Assembly: GCA_032249735.1 (NCBI GenBank)
Contig: JAVVHA010000006.1
Coordinates: forward strand, 1-64,000
Length of the DNA stretch: 64,000 bases
From: Dehalococcoidia bacterium
Lineage (GTDB): Bacteria; Chloroflexota; Dehalococcoidia; SM23-28-2; HRBIN24
Direction: 5' to 3'
Each line of letters begins with the position of its first letter. Position 1 is the first letter of the stretch. Below are positions 17,134-25,595 of the stretch, piece by piece. The translations under genes and the position numbers were made by a program. The notes beneath the pieces were generated by a model. The model saw only the letters and a program-made list of their open reading frames with translations. It did not search any database and had not been told where the DNA came from.

Positions 17134-18144
17134 TTAGCGCCTCACGGCGGAGCGGCGCAGCTCCCTCAGGCGGCGGTACAGCTCCCGCTCCTCCTCGGTG
17201 ATGTGCTCGGGTATGCGCACCTTTACGGTGACATACATATCGCCATATCCGCCCCCTTCTAGATGGGGCATGCCTAGCCCAGCTAGGCGAAAGATGCGCC
17301 CATTCTGGGTGAGAGGCGGTATCCTGAGGAGGACGCGGCGGCCGGAGATGGTGGTCACCTCCACCTCCCCACCGAGAACGGCGTCCTCCACCGGCACCTC
17401 CACTTCCGTGTGCAGGTCATCCCCTTCTCTACGGAAGCGGGGATGGGGACGGATGCGCACCACCAGGTAGAGGTCACCCTTGGGGCCGCCCATGGGCCCT
17501 GGCCTGCCCTCGCCAGCCACCCGCACGCGAGAGCCGTCCCTCACCCCGGGCGGGATGCGCACCTCCAGCCGCTTGGGGCGCACGAGCACCCCCAGCCCGC
17601 GGCAGGCCTGACAGATGGCGCCCAAGGCGCGGGCCCGCCCCCGACAGGCGGGGCATACGTCCTCCTCGGTTACTTGGACGATGCGGCTGGTGCCGGTGTA
17701 GGCCTCCTCCAGGGAGAGCTCCACCTCCTGCTCCACGTTCTGGCCCCTGCTGGGGCCTCGCCGGCCCAGGCCGAAGAAGCCCTCCAGCAGGTCTTCGAAG
17801 ATGGAACCCCGCAGCAGATCCCCCAGGTCACCGAAGATGTCGCCTGTACGCCAGGTAAATGTCGCCTCCCCGGGGCCAGAGGCGCCCGCCTCCCGCTGGG
17901 CCCTTTGAAAGGCGGCCACCTGCTCCCATTTCTCCCCATAAAGGTCATAAAGGCGCCGCTTCTCGGGGTCAGAGAGCACCTCGTAGGCCTTGTTGATCTC
18001 CTTGAAACGCTCCTCGGCCTCCTTGTCCCCGGGGTTGAGGTCGGGGTGATACTTGCGGGCCAGACGCCTGTAGGCCCGCTTTATCTCCTTCTCGGAGGCG
18101 TCCCGAGAAACGCCAAGGATCTCGTAATAGTCCCGACCAGCCAT
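17134..18144 (-). CDS. dnaJ: DnaJ-type co-chaperone with a reduced zinc domain
   Basis: 336 residues from an ATG with AAGGTGGGG. The J domain (1-70) has HPD at 33-35. A Gly/Phe-rich linker (about 90-130) follows. The cysteine-rich domain keeps only two CxxCxG motifs (C164/C167 and C178/C181) instead of four, so one zinc site is possible. The C-terminal substrate domains ([31 protein letters not shown]) are intact. It stimulates DnaK. First gene of the dnaJ-hspR-clpC operon. It could be called a CbpA/DnaJ intermediate. Confidence 0.9.
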   Translation of the reverse strand: MAGRDYYEILGVSRDASEKEIKRAYRRLARKYHPDLNPGDKEAEERFKEINKAYEVLSDPEKRRLYDLYGEKWEQVAAFQRAQREAGASGPGEATFTWRTGDIFGDLGDLLRGSIFEDLLEGFFGLGRRGPSRGQNVEQEVELSLEEAYTGTSRIVQVTEEDVCPACRGRARALGAICQACRGLGVLVRPKRLEVRIPPGVRDGSRVRVAGEGRPGPMGGPKGDLYLVVRIRPHPRFRREGDDLHTEVEVPVEDAVLGGEVEVTTISGRRVLLRIPPLTQNGRIFRLAGLGMPHLEGGGYGDMYVTVKVRIPEHITEEERELYRRLRELRRSAVRR

Positions 18145-18180
18145 AGCCCCACCTTCCACCCTACCCCATGTCTATGGAGC

Positions 18181-18244
18181 TGTCAAGAGCCATGTGGCAA
18201 ATCTTGACAACGTCATTGTAAAAAACCTTTACACCGTCTTGACA
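18181..18244. promoter_or_regulatory. Putative heat-shock operator region: three TCTTGACA octamers between dnaJ and hsp20
   Basis: TGTCAAGA (18181-18188) and TCTTGACA (18202-18209) form a perfect inverted repeat with a 13-nt spacer. A third TCTTGACA is at 18237-18244, where it supplies the -35 of hsp20. Between them lies another inverted repeat, TGTAAA/TTTACA (18217-18222 and 18228-18233). The first octamer on the minus strand supplies a TTGACA pointing at dnaJ. The region is AT-richer than its surroundings. Binding by HspR is inferred from context; the HAIR consensus CTTGAGT-N7-ACTCAAG is not present. Confidence 0.55.
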
Positions 18245-18267
18245 GCCCCGCCGATGGGGCGTATAAT
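18239..18267 (+). promoter_or_regulatory. Consensus sigma-70 promoter of hsp20
   Basis: TTGACA (18239-18244), exactly 17 nt, TATAAT (18262-18267): both hexamers are perfect. The start codon of hsp20 lies 62 nt further on. A promoter this strong needs a repressor to be heat-inducible. Confidence 0.85.
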
Positions 18268-18329
18268 TGAGAGGCGGAAGGGCCCCCGGGTGATGAAGGG
18301 GGCACCAAAAAGAGGAGGAGGTGAAGGGT

Positions 18330-18770
18330 ATGACGCTAGTGCGTTGGGATCCCTGGGAGGAGTTCCGGTCCATCCGCCGGGCCATGGACCGTCTGTGGGA
18401 TGAGCTCATGGGCCGTCGGGAGCCCGTGGTGGTGGAGGAGGCCATGACCTTCCCGGTGGACATGTACGAGACGGACGAGGCCCTGGTGGTGAAGGCCGCC
18501 CTCCCTGGCCTGCGCCCTGAGGATGTGGAGATCTCGGTGCAGGGAGACCTCCTCACCATCAAGGGCGAGCTGAAGCGGGAGGAGAAGGTGGAGCGGGAGA
18601 ATTATCACCGCCGCGAGTTGCGCTATGGCATGTGCTCCCGCACCATCTCTCTGCCCGTGGCGGTGGACGCTGAAAAGGCCGAGGCCACCTTTGAGCACGG
18701 GATCCTGACGGTGACCCTCCCCAAGGTCCCCGAGGCCCGGGCCAAGGTCATCCGGGTCAAGGCCCGCTAG
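18330..18770 (+). CDS. Small heat-shock protein Hsp20
   Basis: 146 residues from an ATG with GGAGG upstream. The alpha-crystallin domain (about 40-135) includes FPVDMYETDEALVVKAALPGL, ISVQGDLLTIKGE, and the C-terminal GILTVTLPKVPEA with the IxV-like tail VIRVKAR. It holds unfolding proteins for DnaK/ClpC refolding. Transcribed divergently from dnaJ-hspR-clpC from a consensus promoter, and ended by a strong terminator. Confidence 0.93.
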   Translation: MTLVRWDPWEEFRSIRRAMDRLWDELMGRREPVVVEEAMTFPVDMYETDEALVVKAALPGLRPEDVEISVQGDLLTIKGELKREEKVERENYHRRELRYGMCSRTISLPVAVDAEKAEATFEHGILTVTLPKVPEARAKVIRVKAR

Positions 18771-18778
18771 CTCAGTCA

Positions 18779-18821
18779 GCGGGGGCGAGGGGGGCTCCCG
18801 TCGCCCCCGCCCTCTTTTTTT
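18779..18821 (+). terminator. Rho-independent terminator of hsp20
   Basis: GCGGGGGCGA (18779-18788) pairs with TCGCCCCCGC (18801-18810), a 10-bp GC stem, followed by a run of eight to nine T (18813-18821) in the plus strand. Confidence 0.9.
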
Positions 18822-18832
18822 ACCGGTACTGT

Positions 18833-18869
18833 GGCTGTGATGGCTGGGGCCATCACAGCCTTGTATAAT
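18833..18869 (+). promoter_or_regulatory. Perfect 28-bp palindrome overlapping the promoter of an enoyl-CoA hydratase gene
   Basis: GGCTGTGATGGC (18833-18844), TGGG, GCCATCACAGCC (18849-18860): perfect 12-bp arms. TATAAT follows at 18864-18869, and the expected -35 would fall inside the left arm, where the sequence is poor (TGGCTG). The arrangement is that of an operator or activator site for a dimeric regulator. It is not a terminator, since only short T tracts flank it. Confidence 0.65.
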
Positions 18870-18901
18870 GTCAGGGAAAGTTCTACTAAGGAGGGAGCGC
18901 C

Positions 18902-19696
18902 ATGGCCATCGTTGGGGCGCCTTACAAGAACATCCTGGTGCAGCAGGATGGTGACATCGCCATCGTCACCATGAACCGGCCGGAGCGGCGTAACGCCCTC
19001 TCGTTGGAGCATATGCAGGAGCTGCGCCACTGCCTACAGAGCATCGGCGAAGACAAGGGCACGAAGGTGGTGGTGCTGAGGGGCAACGGCCCCCACTTCT
19101 GCGCCGGGCATGACCTCTCGGAGATGGTGGGGCGGGACGTCTCCTTCTATCGACTTTTGTTCCGCACCTGCGTTTCCCTGATGCAGACCATTCAGGAGAT
19201 ACCCCAGCCGGTCATTGCCCAGGTACATGGCATGGCCACCGCTGCCGGCTGCCAGCTTGTGGCTACCTGCGACCTAGCGGTGGCAGCGGAGGACGCCCGT
19301 TTTGCCACCCCGGGCGTGCGTATCGGCCTTTTCTGCTCTACGCCCATGGTGGCCCTCAGCCGCAACGTGCCCCGCAAGAAGGCCATGGAGATGCTACTCA
19401 CGGGCGAGCCCATATCGGCCCAGGAGGCGTTGCTGGTGGGCCTGGTCAACAAGGTGGTGCCCGGGGAGAGGCTGGAGGAGGAGACCATGGCTTTGGCCCG
19501 GCGCATCGCCCGCGCTAGCCCCCTGGTGGTTGGGATTGGCAAACAGGCCTTTTACCGCCAGCTGGATATGCCTCAGCCTCAGGCCTACGACTACACCCAG
19601 GAGGTCATGACCCTCAACGCCCTGGCGCAAGATGCCCAAGAGGGGATATGCGCCTTCCTGGAGAAGCGGGAGCCACGCTGGCCCAGCTGCGCTTAA
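18902..19696 (+). CDS. Enoyl-CoA hydratase/isomerase family protein
   Basis: 264 residues from an ATG with GGAGG. Crotonase marks are NRPERRNALS (24-33), FCAGHDLSEM (oxyanion loop) and HGMATAAGCQLVATCDLA. A second loop residue and APSLGRL-type hydratase glutamates are not clearly present, so it may be an isomerase or a hydratase with unusual substrate (ECHDC3-like by the FCAGHDLSEM-x-GRD motif). Expressed from a promoter carrying a palindromic site. Its stop shares a TTAA palindrome with the convergent membrane gene. Confidence 0.85.
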   Translation: MAIVGAPYKNILVQQDGDIAIVTMNRPERRNALSLEHMQELRHCLQSIGEDKGTKVVVLRGNGPHFCAGHDLSEMVGRDVSFYRLLFRTCVSLMQTIQEIPQPVIAQVHGMATAAGCQLVATCDLAVAAEDARFATPGVRIGLFCSTPMVALSRNVPRKKAMEMLLTGEPISAQEALLVGLVNKVVPGERLEEETMALARRIARASPLVVGIGKQAFYRQLDMPQPQAYDYTQEVMTLNALAQDAQEGICAFLEKREPRWPSCA

Positions 19697-19974
19697 TACC
19701 TTCGTAGCGAGGTGCGACGCATCTGGCGGTAGCGGGAGACCATCTCCTGTTCCGCCCGTCGCCCCACCTCTTGCGCCTCTCGCCAGGCCTCACGCGCCGT
19801 CTGGGCCAGGTTCTCCATCCTTTCCCGCAGGGAGGCCTGCAGGCCCTCCATCTCCCGCTCCTGGAGGACGGCGCGGAGGCGGCGCCGCACCTCCTGTTGT
19901 CGTACAGGCTCCAATAGGGTATAAATGGCGAACCCTAGGGCGAGCCCTACCGCAAGACCGATAAGGAAACGCAT
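19693..19974 (-). CDS. YtxH-like small membrane protein
   Basis: 93 residues. An N-terminal membrane segment (about 3-20, FLIGLAVGLALGFAIYTLL) is followed by a basic, helical tail with many Arg and Glu (QEVRRRLRAVLQERE). This is the plan of YtxH-type envelope proteins, whose function is unknown. It follows the next small membrane gene by 10 nt in an mnmA transcript. Its stop overlaps the convergent hydratase stop. Confidence 0.7.
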   Translation of the reverse strand: MRFLIGLAVGLALGFAIYTLLEPVRQQEVRRRLRAVLQEREMEGLQASLRERMENLAQTAREAWREAQEVGRRAEQEMVSRYRQMRRTSLRRY

Positions 19975-19984
19975 AGCTCCCCTC

Positions 19985-20311
19985 CTAACGACGCCTACGA
20001 GCCAAAAAGCCTAGTAGCGCCCGTGCCATGGCTAAGGCAGCGTAGGTCTTGGCCACCGGCCTCACCACCGTCTCCGATACGAAGGCGGCGGTGGAGCGGA
20101 CGGTATCCACTGTGTCCTGAACCCCGCGCAGGGTGGGGCCCAAGTGGTCGCCGATGGTCCTGGCCATCTGGGAGACCACTGCCCTCACCGCCAGCAACAC
20201 CCACATGCTCACCAAGGTGGCGAGGATGCCCAACAGGAAGAGGACAGTGCCCGCGATGGTGAAGGCAACGATGGTAACATCCCTCAGGTCCTGCAGGTTA
20301 TTGATGCCCAT
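19985..20311 (-). CDS. DUF948-like membrane protein
   Basis: 108 residues from the ATG at 20311 with GAGGTGGAG upstream. An N-terminal segment (about 13-43: IVAFTIAGTVLFLLGILA and more) is followed by an amphipathic helix rich in Val/Thr (GVQDTVDTVRSTAAFVSETVV) and a short basic end. The pattern is that of DUF948/YtxH pairs, which are often adjacent as here. The start overlaps the mnmA stop by 14 nt. Function unknown. Confidence 0.65.
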   Translation of the reverse strand: MGINNLQDLRDVTIVAFTIAGTVLFLLGILATLVSMWVLLAVRAVVSQMARTIGDHLGPTLRGVQDTVDTVRSTAAFVSETVVRPVAKTYAALAMARALLGFLARRRR

Positions 20312-21458
20312 CTCCACCTCCTGGGGCCGCTGAATGCTTGGCAATTATAGCATGGGCCTCTTCCCCTGCCCAACCCCGGCGGGCGATGATGCCACCTCCT
20401 ATTACCCTCTCCCCTTGATAGAACACGATGGCCTGGCCGGGGGTCACCGCCCGCAGGGGCCTAAGGAGGCGGACCCTCCCCTGGCCATCCAGCACCTCCA
20501 GGAGGGCAGGCACCGTCTCTCCCCGGTAGCGGGCCTTGGCCTCCACTGCTAGCGGGCCCTTGGGGGGCACATCATCTACGAAGGAGAGGGCGCGGCAGGT
20601 GAGCTCCCAGCATAGGAGCTCCTCCTCCGGGCCTACCACCACGGTGTTGGTGGGGGCGTGGATGTCCACCACGTAGAGGGGGCGCCCATGGCTGCTGTGG
20701 GGCAGGCCCCGCCTCTGGCCCACCGTGAAGTCGATGATACCCTGGTGGTGCCCCAACACCCGGCCATCCAGGTCTACGATGGGCCCTGGGCTGGGGGACA
20801 AGTACCGGCGCAGGAAGGACCGGTAATCGCCATCGGGGATGAAGCAGATGTCTGAGGAATCGGGCTTGTCGGCGTTGGGGAGGCCCAGGCGACGGGCGAG
20901 CGCCCTTACCTCCGCCTTAGTGTACTCCCCCACGGGAAAAAGAGAACGGGACAGCTCTCGCTGTCCCAGCATGTAGAGGACGTAGGACTGGTCCTTGGCC
21001 GCGTCCACCCCCTTCAGGAGGAGGAAGCGGTCCCCCTGGCGGCGGACGCGCACGTAATGGCCGGTGGCCACATAGTCACAGCCCAGGGCGAGAGCGTACT
21101 CCAGCAGGGGGCCGAACTTGACGTGCTGGTTGCAGGCGATGCAGGGGTTGGGGGTGCGGCCCTGGGAGTACTCGCGCACGAAGTAGTCCACCACCATGGC
21201 CTTGAAGGGGCGCTCGAAGTTGAGGATGTAATGGGGGATGCCCAGGACCTGAGCAGCCGCTTGGGCATCCACCACGTCCTCCACCGAACAGCAGCGACGG
21301 TGGAAACGGGGTGCCGTGGGGTCCTCGATGGTCCACAGGCGCATAGTGACCCCCACCACCTCGTAGCCTTGCTCCAGGAGGAGGGCAGCAGCCACCGAGG
21401 AGTCCACGCCCCCAGACATGGCCACCAAAACACGCTTTCGGCCCATTCCATCATCCAT
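20298..21458 (-). CDS. mnmA: tRNA-specific 2-thiouridylase MnmA
   Basis: About 386 residues. The PP-loop SGGVDSS (residues about 13-19), the catalytic Cys in TPNPCIACN and the second Cys in SSDICFIPDGDY are all present. It makes the 2-thiouridine of U34 in tRNA-Glu, -Gln and -Lys, with ATP. The ATG at 21458 (MDDGMG) or 21446 (MGRKR) may be the start; neither has a clear ribosome site. Divergent from rsfS. The two small membrane genes follow. Confidence 0.93.
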   Translation of the reverse strand: MDDGMGRKRVLVAMSGGVDSSVAAALLLEQGYEVVGVTMRLWTIEDPTAPRFHRRCCSVEDVVDAQAAAQVLGIPHYILNFERPFKAMVVDYFVREYSQGRTPNPCIACNQHVKFGPLLEYALALGCDYVATGHYVRVRRQGDRFLLLKGVDAAKDQSYVLYMLGQRELSRSLFPVGEYTKAEVRALARRLGLPNADKPDSSDICFIPDGDYRSFLRRYLSPSPGPIVDLDGRVLGHHQGIIDFTVGQRRGLPHSSHGRPLYVVDIHAPTNTVVVGPEEELLCWELTCRALSFVDDVPPKGPLAVEAKARYRGETVPALLEVLDGQGRVRLLRPLRAVTPGQAIVFYQGERVIGGGIIARRGWAGEEAHAIIAKHSAAPGGGDGHQ

Positions 21459-21504
21459 GTTATAATGGCGGCGAGAGTGCCCCAAGGGCCTAGGAGGTGA
21501 GAGA

Positions 21505-21861
21505 CTGGCATCACACATCGATGTGCAGGCCTTGGCTCGCAGGCTGGTGGACGTGCTTTCAGAAAAGCAAGCAAGCGATATCCTCTTGTTAGACCTGCGC
21601 GGCGTAGCTTCCTTCACTGATTATTTCGTCATCGCCACAGGGGAGACGCGACGGCAGCTGGAAGCCCTCTTGTCCCACTTAGAGGAGGAATTGGAAAGGG
21701 ATGGGGTGAGCCTTCTGGGCCGGGAGGGCGACCCCGAGTCTGGGTGGGTGCTGCTGGACTTGGGGGACATCGTGGTTCACATCTTTGGTCCCGAGGAGAG
21801 GTCATACTACGACCTGGAGGGGATGTGGCATCGAGCGAGGCCAGTAGTCCGCATCCCCTGA
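21505..21861 (+). CDS. rsfS: Ribosomal silencing factor RsfS
   Basis: About 118 residues from a CTG at 21505, or 112 from a GTG at 21523. The only good ribosome site, GGAGG (21493-21497), sits 7 nt before the CTG, giving LASHIDVQALARR, whereas the GTG is 25 nt away. RsfS marks are KQASDILLLDLRG, TDYFVIATGETRRQ, and the C-terminal DLGDIVVHIFG, YYDLEGMW. It binds uL14 and blocks subunit joining when nutrients are low. A possible -10 TATAAT is at 21461-21466. Confidence 0.9.
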   Translation: MASHIDVQALARRLVDVLSEKQASDILLLDLRGVASFTDYFVIATGETRRQLEALLSHLEEELERDGVSLLGREGDPESGWVLLDLGDIVVHIFGPEERSYYDLEGMWHRARPVVRIP

Positions 21862-21957
21862 GGTTAGCGCCGTTTTAAGATGGGCCGTTAGCACTTACCG
21901 TGGTAGCCTGCTGGTGGATATGGCCTCTTTAGGGGGCGCGCTCTCGGCCCGGCTCCT

Positions 21958-24435
21958 TTAGGCCTCCTCCCCTGGGGGCTCCTTCTCCTGCCCCTCCTCT
22001 TCTTTTTCCCTAGGCTCCTTGGGGCGGCCGGCCCGCCGCAGGGCCTCCCCCATCTCCTGCAGCCGCTTGTCTACCAGGGCGTTGAGGGTACCCTCGGGGT
22101 AGGTGCCATCGGGGCCGCGCTCCCCCGCCGGCATGCCCGTCAGCAACTCCAGGGCCTCGTCCACGGTGTTGACGGCGTATACGTGGAACTCCCCTCGCTC
22201 TACCGCCTCCACCACCTCCTCCCGCAGGTTGAGGTGGCGAACGTTGCGGGCGGGGATGATGACGCCCTGGCGACCGGAGAGGCCCATAGCCCGGCACACC
22301 TCGAAGAACCCCTCCACCTTCTCGTTGACGCCGCCCACGGGCTGCACCTCCCCCTTTTGGTTGACGGAGCCGGTGACGGCCAAGCCCTGCCGCAGGGGCA
22401 CCTGGGCGATGGCCGATATGATGGCGCACAGCTCGGCCAGGGAGGCCGAGTCACCCTCCACGGGCTCATAGGCCTGTTCGAAGGAGATGGTGGCCGAGAG
22501 GGAGAGGGGTTTGTCCTGGGCGTACTTCCACCCCAGATAGCCGCTTATGGTAAAGACGCCCTTATCGTGGATGCGGCCAGAGAGCTGGGATTCCCGGTCG
22601 ATGCTCACTACCCCCCGCTGCCCCAGGAAGGTGCGAGCGGTGATGCGGGAGGGCCGGCCGAAGCGGTAATCGCCGAAGTCCAGCACGGCCAGGCCGTTGA
22701 CCTGCCCCACCACCGCACCGTCCACGTCCACCATGATGACCCCCTTGGCGATGAGCTCCCGCACCCTTTCCTCCACCAGGTTGAGGCGGTAGTAGCGGGC
22801 GCGCAGGGCCTTCTGCACGTGGGAGGCCTGGACCACGGGCGCTCCCTCTTGCCCCGCCCAGTAATCGGCCTCCACCAGCACATCCCTTAGAAGGCCGAAG
22901 CGGGCGGTGAGCTTCTCCTGGTCGTCCACCATGCGGGAGGCGTGCTCGATGACCTTGGCCACCGCCCCAGCATCGAAGGGGCGCAGCTGGTCGCGCCGAC
23001 AACAGCCGGAGATGAAGCGGGCGTAGGCCTCCAGCGTCTCGGGCGTGAGGGAGATCTGGTAGTCGAAGTCGGCCTTCACCTTAAACAGCTCCCAGAAGTC
23101 TGGGTCGTAGGTGGAGAGGTAGAAGTAGAGGAGGGGGTCGCCGGTGATAATAACCTTCAGGTCCACCGGTATGGGCTCCGGCTGCAGCCCCTGGGGCATG
23201 AGCCAGCCGAAGCTCTCCAGGGGGTCCTCCAGGCGCACCTCCCGGGTGCGGATCACCCGCTTAAGGCCGTCCCAGGAGCCGGGGCGAAGGGCTAAGGTGT
23301 TCAAGTCCAGGATGAGGTAGCCACCATTGGCCCGGTGGACGGAGCCAGCCCGCAGCTGGGTGTGGTCGCTGAAGTAGGCCCCCATGAAGGCCCGCCGCTC
23401 GATGCGCCCAAAGAGGTTGCTCCATGTGGGGTTGTGCTCGATGATGACCGGCGGCCCCTGGGTCTGGGAGTTGTCCACAAACAGATTGCACCGGAAGGCC
23501 AGGAAGGGGTCAAGGGGCGACTCCCGCCCAGGGAGCCTTGGCATGGGCTGGGGCATCTCTGTGTCCCGGAAGAGGTCTAGGTGGGCCAGGGTGTACTCCC
23601 GAAGCTCCTCCAGGAAAGAGGCCACCTGGGGAAGGTGGCGGAACTGATCCACTACGGCGCGAAAGAGGCCGTTGACGGCTGCCTCACCCACCTGACGGTC
23701 CAGCTCCCTGAGACGGGCCTGGATATCGCGCTCCAGGGCTCGCAGCCGGTCGCCCACCTCGTTGACCATCTCCATGATCTGGCGTTGGCGCTCCTCTATC
23801 TGCTTACGCACGAGAGGGTCCAGGGCGGCCATCTCCTCCGGCCCCAGGGGGCGGCCGGCCAGGACGGGGATGACGGCCACGCCCAGGGGGGAGAAGCGGA
23901 GCATGAAGCCCGCCCGCTGGGCCTCTTGCTGGGCGGCCTCCATTAGCCGCTGGGCCTCCTGTTGCCCTCCCTCCATCAACTCGCGACGGCGATGCTCATA
24001 GTCCTCGCTGGTGAAGGCCCTCCTGACGGCCGTGCGCACCGCCTCCAAAAGGTCCTCCATGACCTGGTGCAGCCGCCTCCCCTCGCCGGCTGGCAGGCGG
24101 AGTGCGCGGGGCCGGTCGGGCTCGCGGAAGTTGTAGACGTAGCACCAATCGTCGGGGATGCGTGTCCGTCCCGCCTCCCGCTGGCGCTCGATGGCCCTTT
24201 GCACATATGCCTGGATGGCGCTGGTGCGCCCGGTGCCCGTGAGGCCGCTGACGAAGATGTTGTAGCCGGGGCGGTCCACGCTCAGGCCGAACTCCAGGGC
24301 CTGGATGGCCCTATCCTGGCCGATGAACTCCTCTAAGGGGGCCACCTCATCGGTGCGGCCAAAGCGGAAGCGGGAGGGGTCTATCCTCAGCCGCAACTGG
24401 GAAGGAGGAACGCGAAGACGCTCCATATCGACCAT
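21958..24435 (-). CDS. Lon-like ATP-dependent protease (AAA_32/YcbZ-LonB type)
   Basis: 825 residues. An N-terminal AAA core with a Walker A-like GLTGTGRT (about 64-71), a long helical insert (150-260), then AAA_32 regions (LAFRCNLFVDNS, HRANGGYLILDLNTL) and a C-terminal Lon protease domain. The Ser-Lys dyad is S663 (GDSASLA) and K706 (NEKVEG), 43 residues apart as in Lon. The acidic tail after 800 (KEEEGQEKEPPGEEA) is low-complexity. It starts 11 nt after ndk on the same strand. The role is probably protein quality control. Distinct from the canonical Lon at 29.4-31.8 kb. Confidence 0.9.
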   Translation of the reverse strand: MVDMERLRVPPSQLRLRIDPSRFRFGRTDEVAPLEEFIGQDRAIQALEFGLSVDRPGYNIFVSGLTGTGRTSAIQAYVQRAIERQREAGRTRIPDDWCYVYNFREPDRPRALRLPAGEGRRLHQVMEDLLEAVRTAVRRAFTSEDYEHRRRELMEGGQQEAQRLMEAAQQEAQRAGFMLRFSPLGVAVIPVLAGRPLGPEEMAALDPLVRKQIEERQRQIMEMVNEVGDRLRALERDIQARLRELDRQVGEAAVNGLFRAVVDQFRHLPQVASFLEELREYTLAHLDLFRDTEMPQPMPRLPGRESPLDPFLAFRCNLFVDNSQTQGPPVIIEHNPTWSNLFGRIERRAFMGAYFSDHTQLRAGSVHRANGGYLILDLNTLALRPGSWDGLKRVIRTREVRLEDPLESFGWLMPQGLQPEPIPVDLKVIITGDPLLYFYLSTYDPDFWELFKVKADFDYQISLTPETLEAYARFISGCCRRDQLRPFDAGAVAKVIEHASRMVDDQEKLTARFGLLRDVLVEADYWAGQEGAPVVQASHVQKALRARYYRLNLVEERVRELIAKGVIMVDVDGAVVGQVNGLAVLDFGDYRFGRPSRITARTFLGQRGVVSIDRESQLSGRIHDKGVFTISGYLGWKYAQDKPLSLSATISFEQAYEPVEGDSASLAELCAIISAIAQVPLRQGLAVTGSVNQKGEVQPVGGVNEKVEGFFEVCRAMGLSGRQGVIIPARNVRHLNLREEVVEAVERGEFHVYAVNTVDEALELLTGMPAGERGPDGTYPEGTLNALVDKRLQEMGEALRRAGRPKEPREKEEEGQEKEPPGEEA

Positions 24436-24446
24436 GGCTTTCCTCC

Positions 24447-24917
24447 TTACTCGCCGGAGCCGAAGGCCCAGCGGTCTATATCTCGCTCATAGCTTAGGAT
24501 CTCGTCCTCTTGGAAGAAGAGGGCTATCTCCCGCTGGGCCGTCTGGGGGGAATCGGACCCATGGACGAGGTTGTGGGTGATGTCCAGGCCCAGGTCGCCG
24601 CGGATGGTGCCAGGGGCTGCCTTTTTGGGGTCGGTGGCCCCCATGGTCTGGCGCACCACTTCTATGGCGTGGGGACCCTCCATCACGCAGGCGATGAGGG
24701 GGGCGGAGGTGATGAACCGCACCAGGGATGGGAAAAAGGGCTTTTCGCGGTGCTCGGCGTAGTGGCGGTGGGCCAGGGACTGGTCCAGGCGCATCATTTT
24801 CATGGCCACGATGCGCAGGCCTCTGCGCTCCAGTCGCGATATGATCTCCCCTGCTAGGCCCCTTTGTATGGCGTCAGGCTTTATGAGCACCAGGGTTCGC
24901 TCCATATTTTGAGCCAT
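24447..24917 (-). CDS. ndk: Nucleoside diphosphate kinase
   Basis: 156 residues from the ATG with GGAGG at 7 nt. [13 protein letters not shown] and the catalytic His119 in [10 protein letters not shown] identify the family; the phosphohistidine relays phosphate from ATP to NDPs. Slightly longer than usual because of the C-terminal [17 protein letters not shown] tail. Between tsaB and the Lon-like gene. Confidence 0.95.
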   Translation of the reverse strand: MAQNMERTLVLIKPDAIQRGLAGEIISRLERRGLRIVAMKMMRLDQSLAHRHYAEHREKPFFPSLVRFITSAPLIACVMEGPHAIEVVRQTMGATDPKKAAPGTIRGDLGLDITHNLVHGSDSPQTAQREIALFFQEDEILSYERDIDRWAFGSGE

Positions 24918-24953
24918 GTTACCACCTCCTGACTGCATGGCTCCCCAGACGAC

Positions 24954-25595
24954 TCACACGGCCTCCCGCAGGTAGATGGGCCGTAGCTGCCAAGGGGGCA
25001 CGCCCTGGCCGATGCGCCAGCGCCTGTAGCCTAGCTCGGCGATGTAGGCGGCGCGGCGCTGGCCCCGCGCCCCCTCCACCACCCTCCCGCCCCGGGCGGC
25101 GATGGCCTCCGCCGTCTCCTTAGGGACCTCGCCACAAAAGAGGGCCTGCGGGGGCGCTTGGGCTAGCGCCTCGTCCAGGGTGGAGAGGCGGGGTGGCACC
25201 ACCTCCTCTCCAGTTGGGGCATAGGCGGCCCAGGCCACCTGCCCCCTCCCCGCCCGGTGGAGGGCCACCACCGGCCGGCCGCACAGAAGGTGAGGGTATG
25301 CTTCCGCCTCCAGGCGTCCCACACCCACCACGGGCAGGCCCAGGGCGTAGGCCAGGCCTTGGGCGGCGGCGATGCCCACTCGCAGTCCCATATAGCTGCC
25401 GGGGCCCGAGCAGACGAAGATGGCCTGCAGGTCCCCTGGGCGGCGCCCCACCTGCCGCAGGAGGAGATCGATGGACGGCAGGAGCTGCACAGTGTGGGTG
25501 CGGCCGCACCGCCAGGAGAGCTCAGCCACCAAGGCGCCATCCTGTGACAGGGCCAGCGATGCCATCTCCGAAGCGGTGTCTATGGCTAGCTCCAA
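24954..25595 (-). CDS. tsaB: tRNA threonylcarbamoyladenosine biosynthesis protein TsaB
   Basis: 213 residues. The ASKHA nucleotide-binding start LAIDTASEMASLAL and the characteristic GPGSYMGLRVGIAAAQGLAYAL mark TsaB, the inactive partner of TsaD in t6A37 synthesis. It overlaps the end of tsaE by 10 nt. tsaD is absent from the window, as expected from the partial cluster thiL-tsaE-tsaB. Confidence 0.92.
   Translation of the reverse strand: MELAIDTASEMASLALSQDGALVAELSWRCGRTHTVQLLPSIDLLLRQVGRRPGDLQAIFVCSGPGSYMGLRVGIAAAQGLAYALGLPVVGVGRLEAEAYPHLLCGRPVVALHRAGRGQVAWAAYAPTGEEVVPPRLSTLDEALAQAPPQALFCGEVPKETAEAIAARGGRVVEGARGQRRAAYIAELGYRRWRIGQGVPPWQLRPIYLREAV

Noticed and set aside
18145-18329. HAIR (HspR) or CIRCE (HrcA) consensus
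   Set aside because: Neither CTTGAGT-N7-ACTCAAG nor TTAGCACTC-N9-GAGTGCTAA is present; the octamers are reported instead.
21862-21957. Gap between rsfS and the Lon-like gene
   Set aside because: No hairpin or promoter stood out; I see nothing definite in it.
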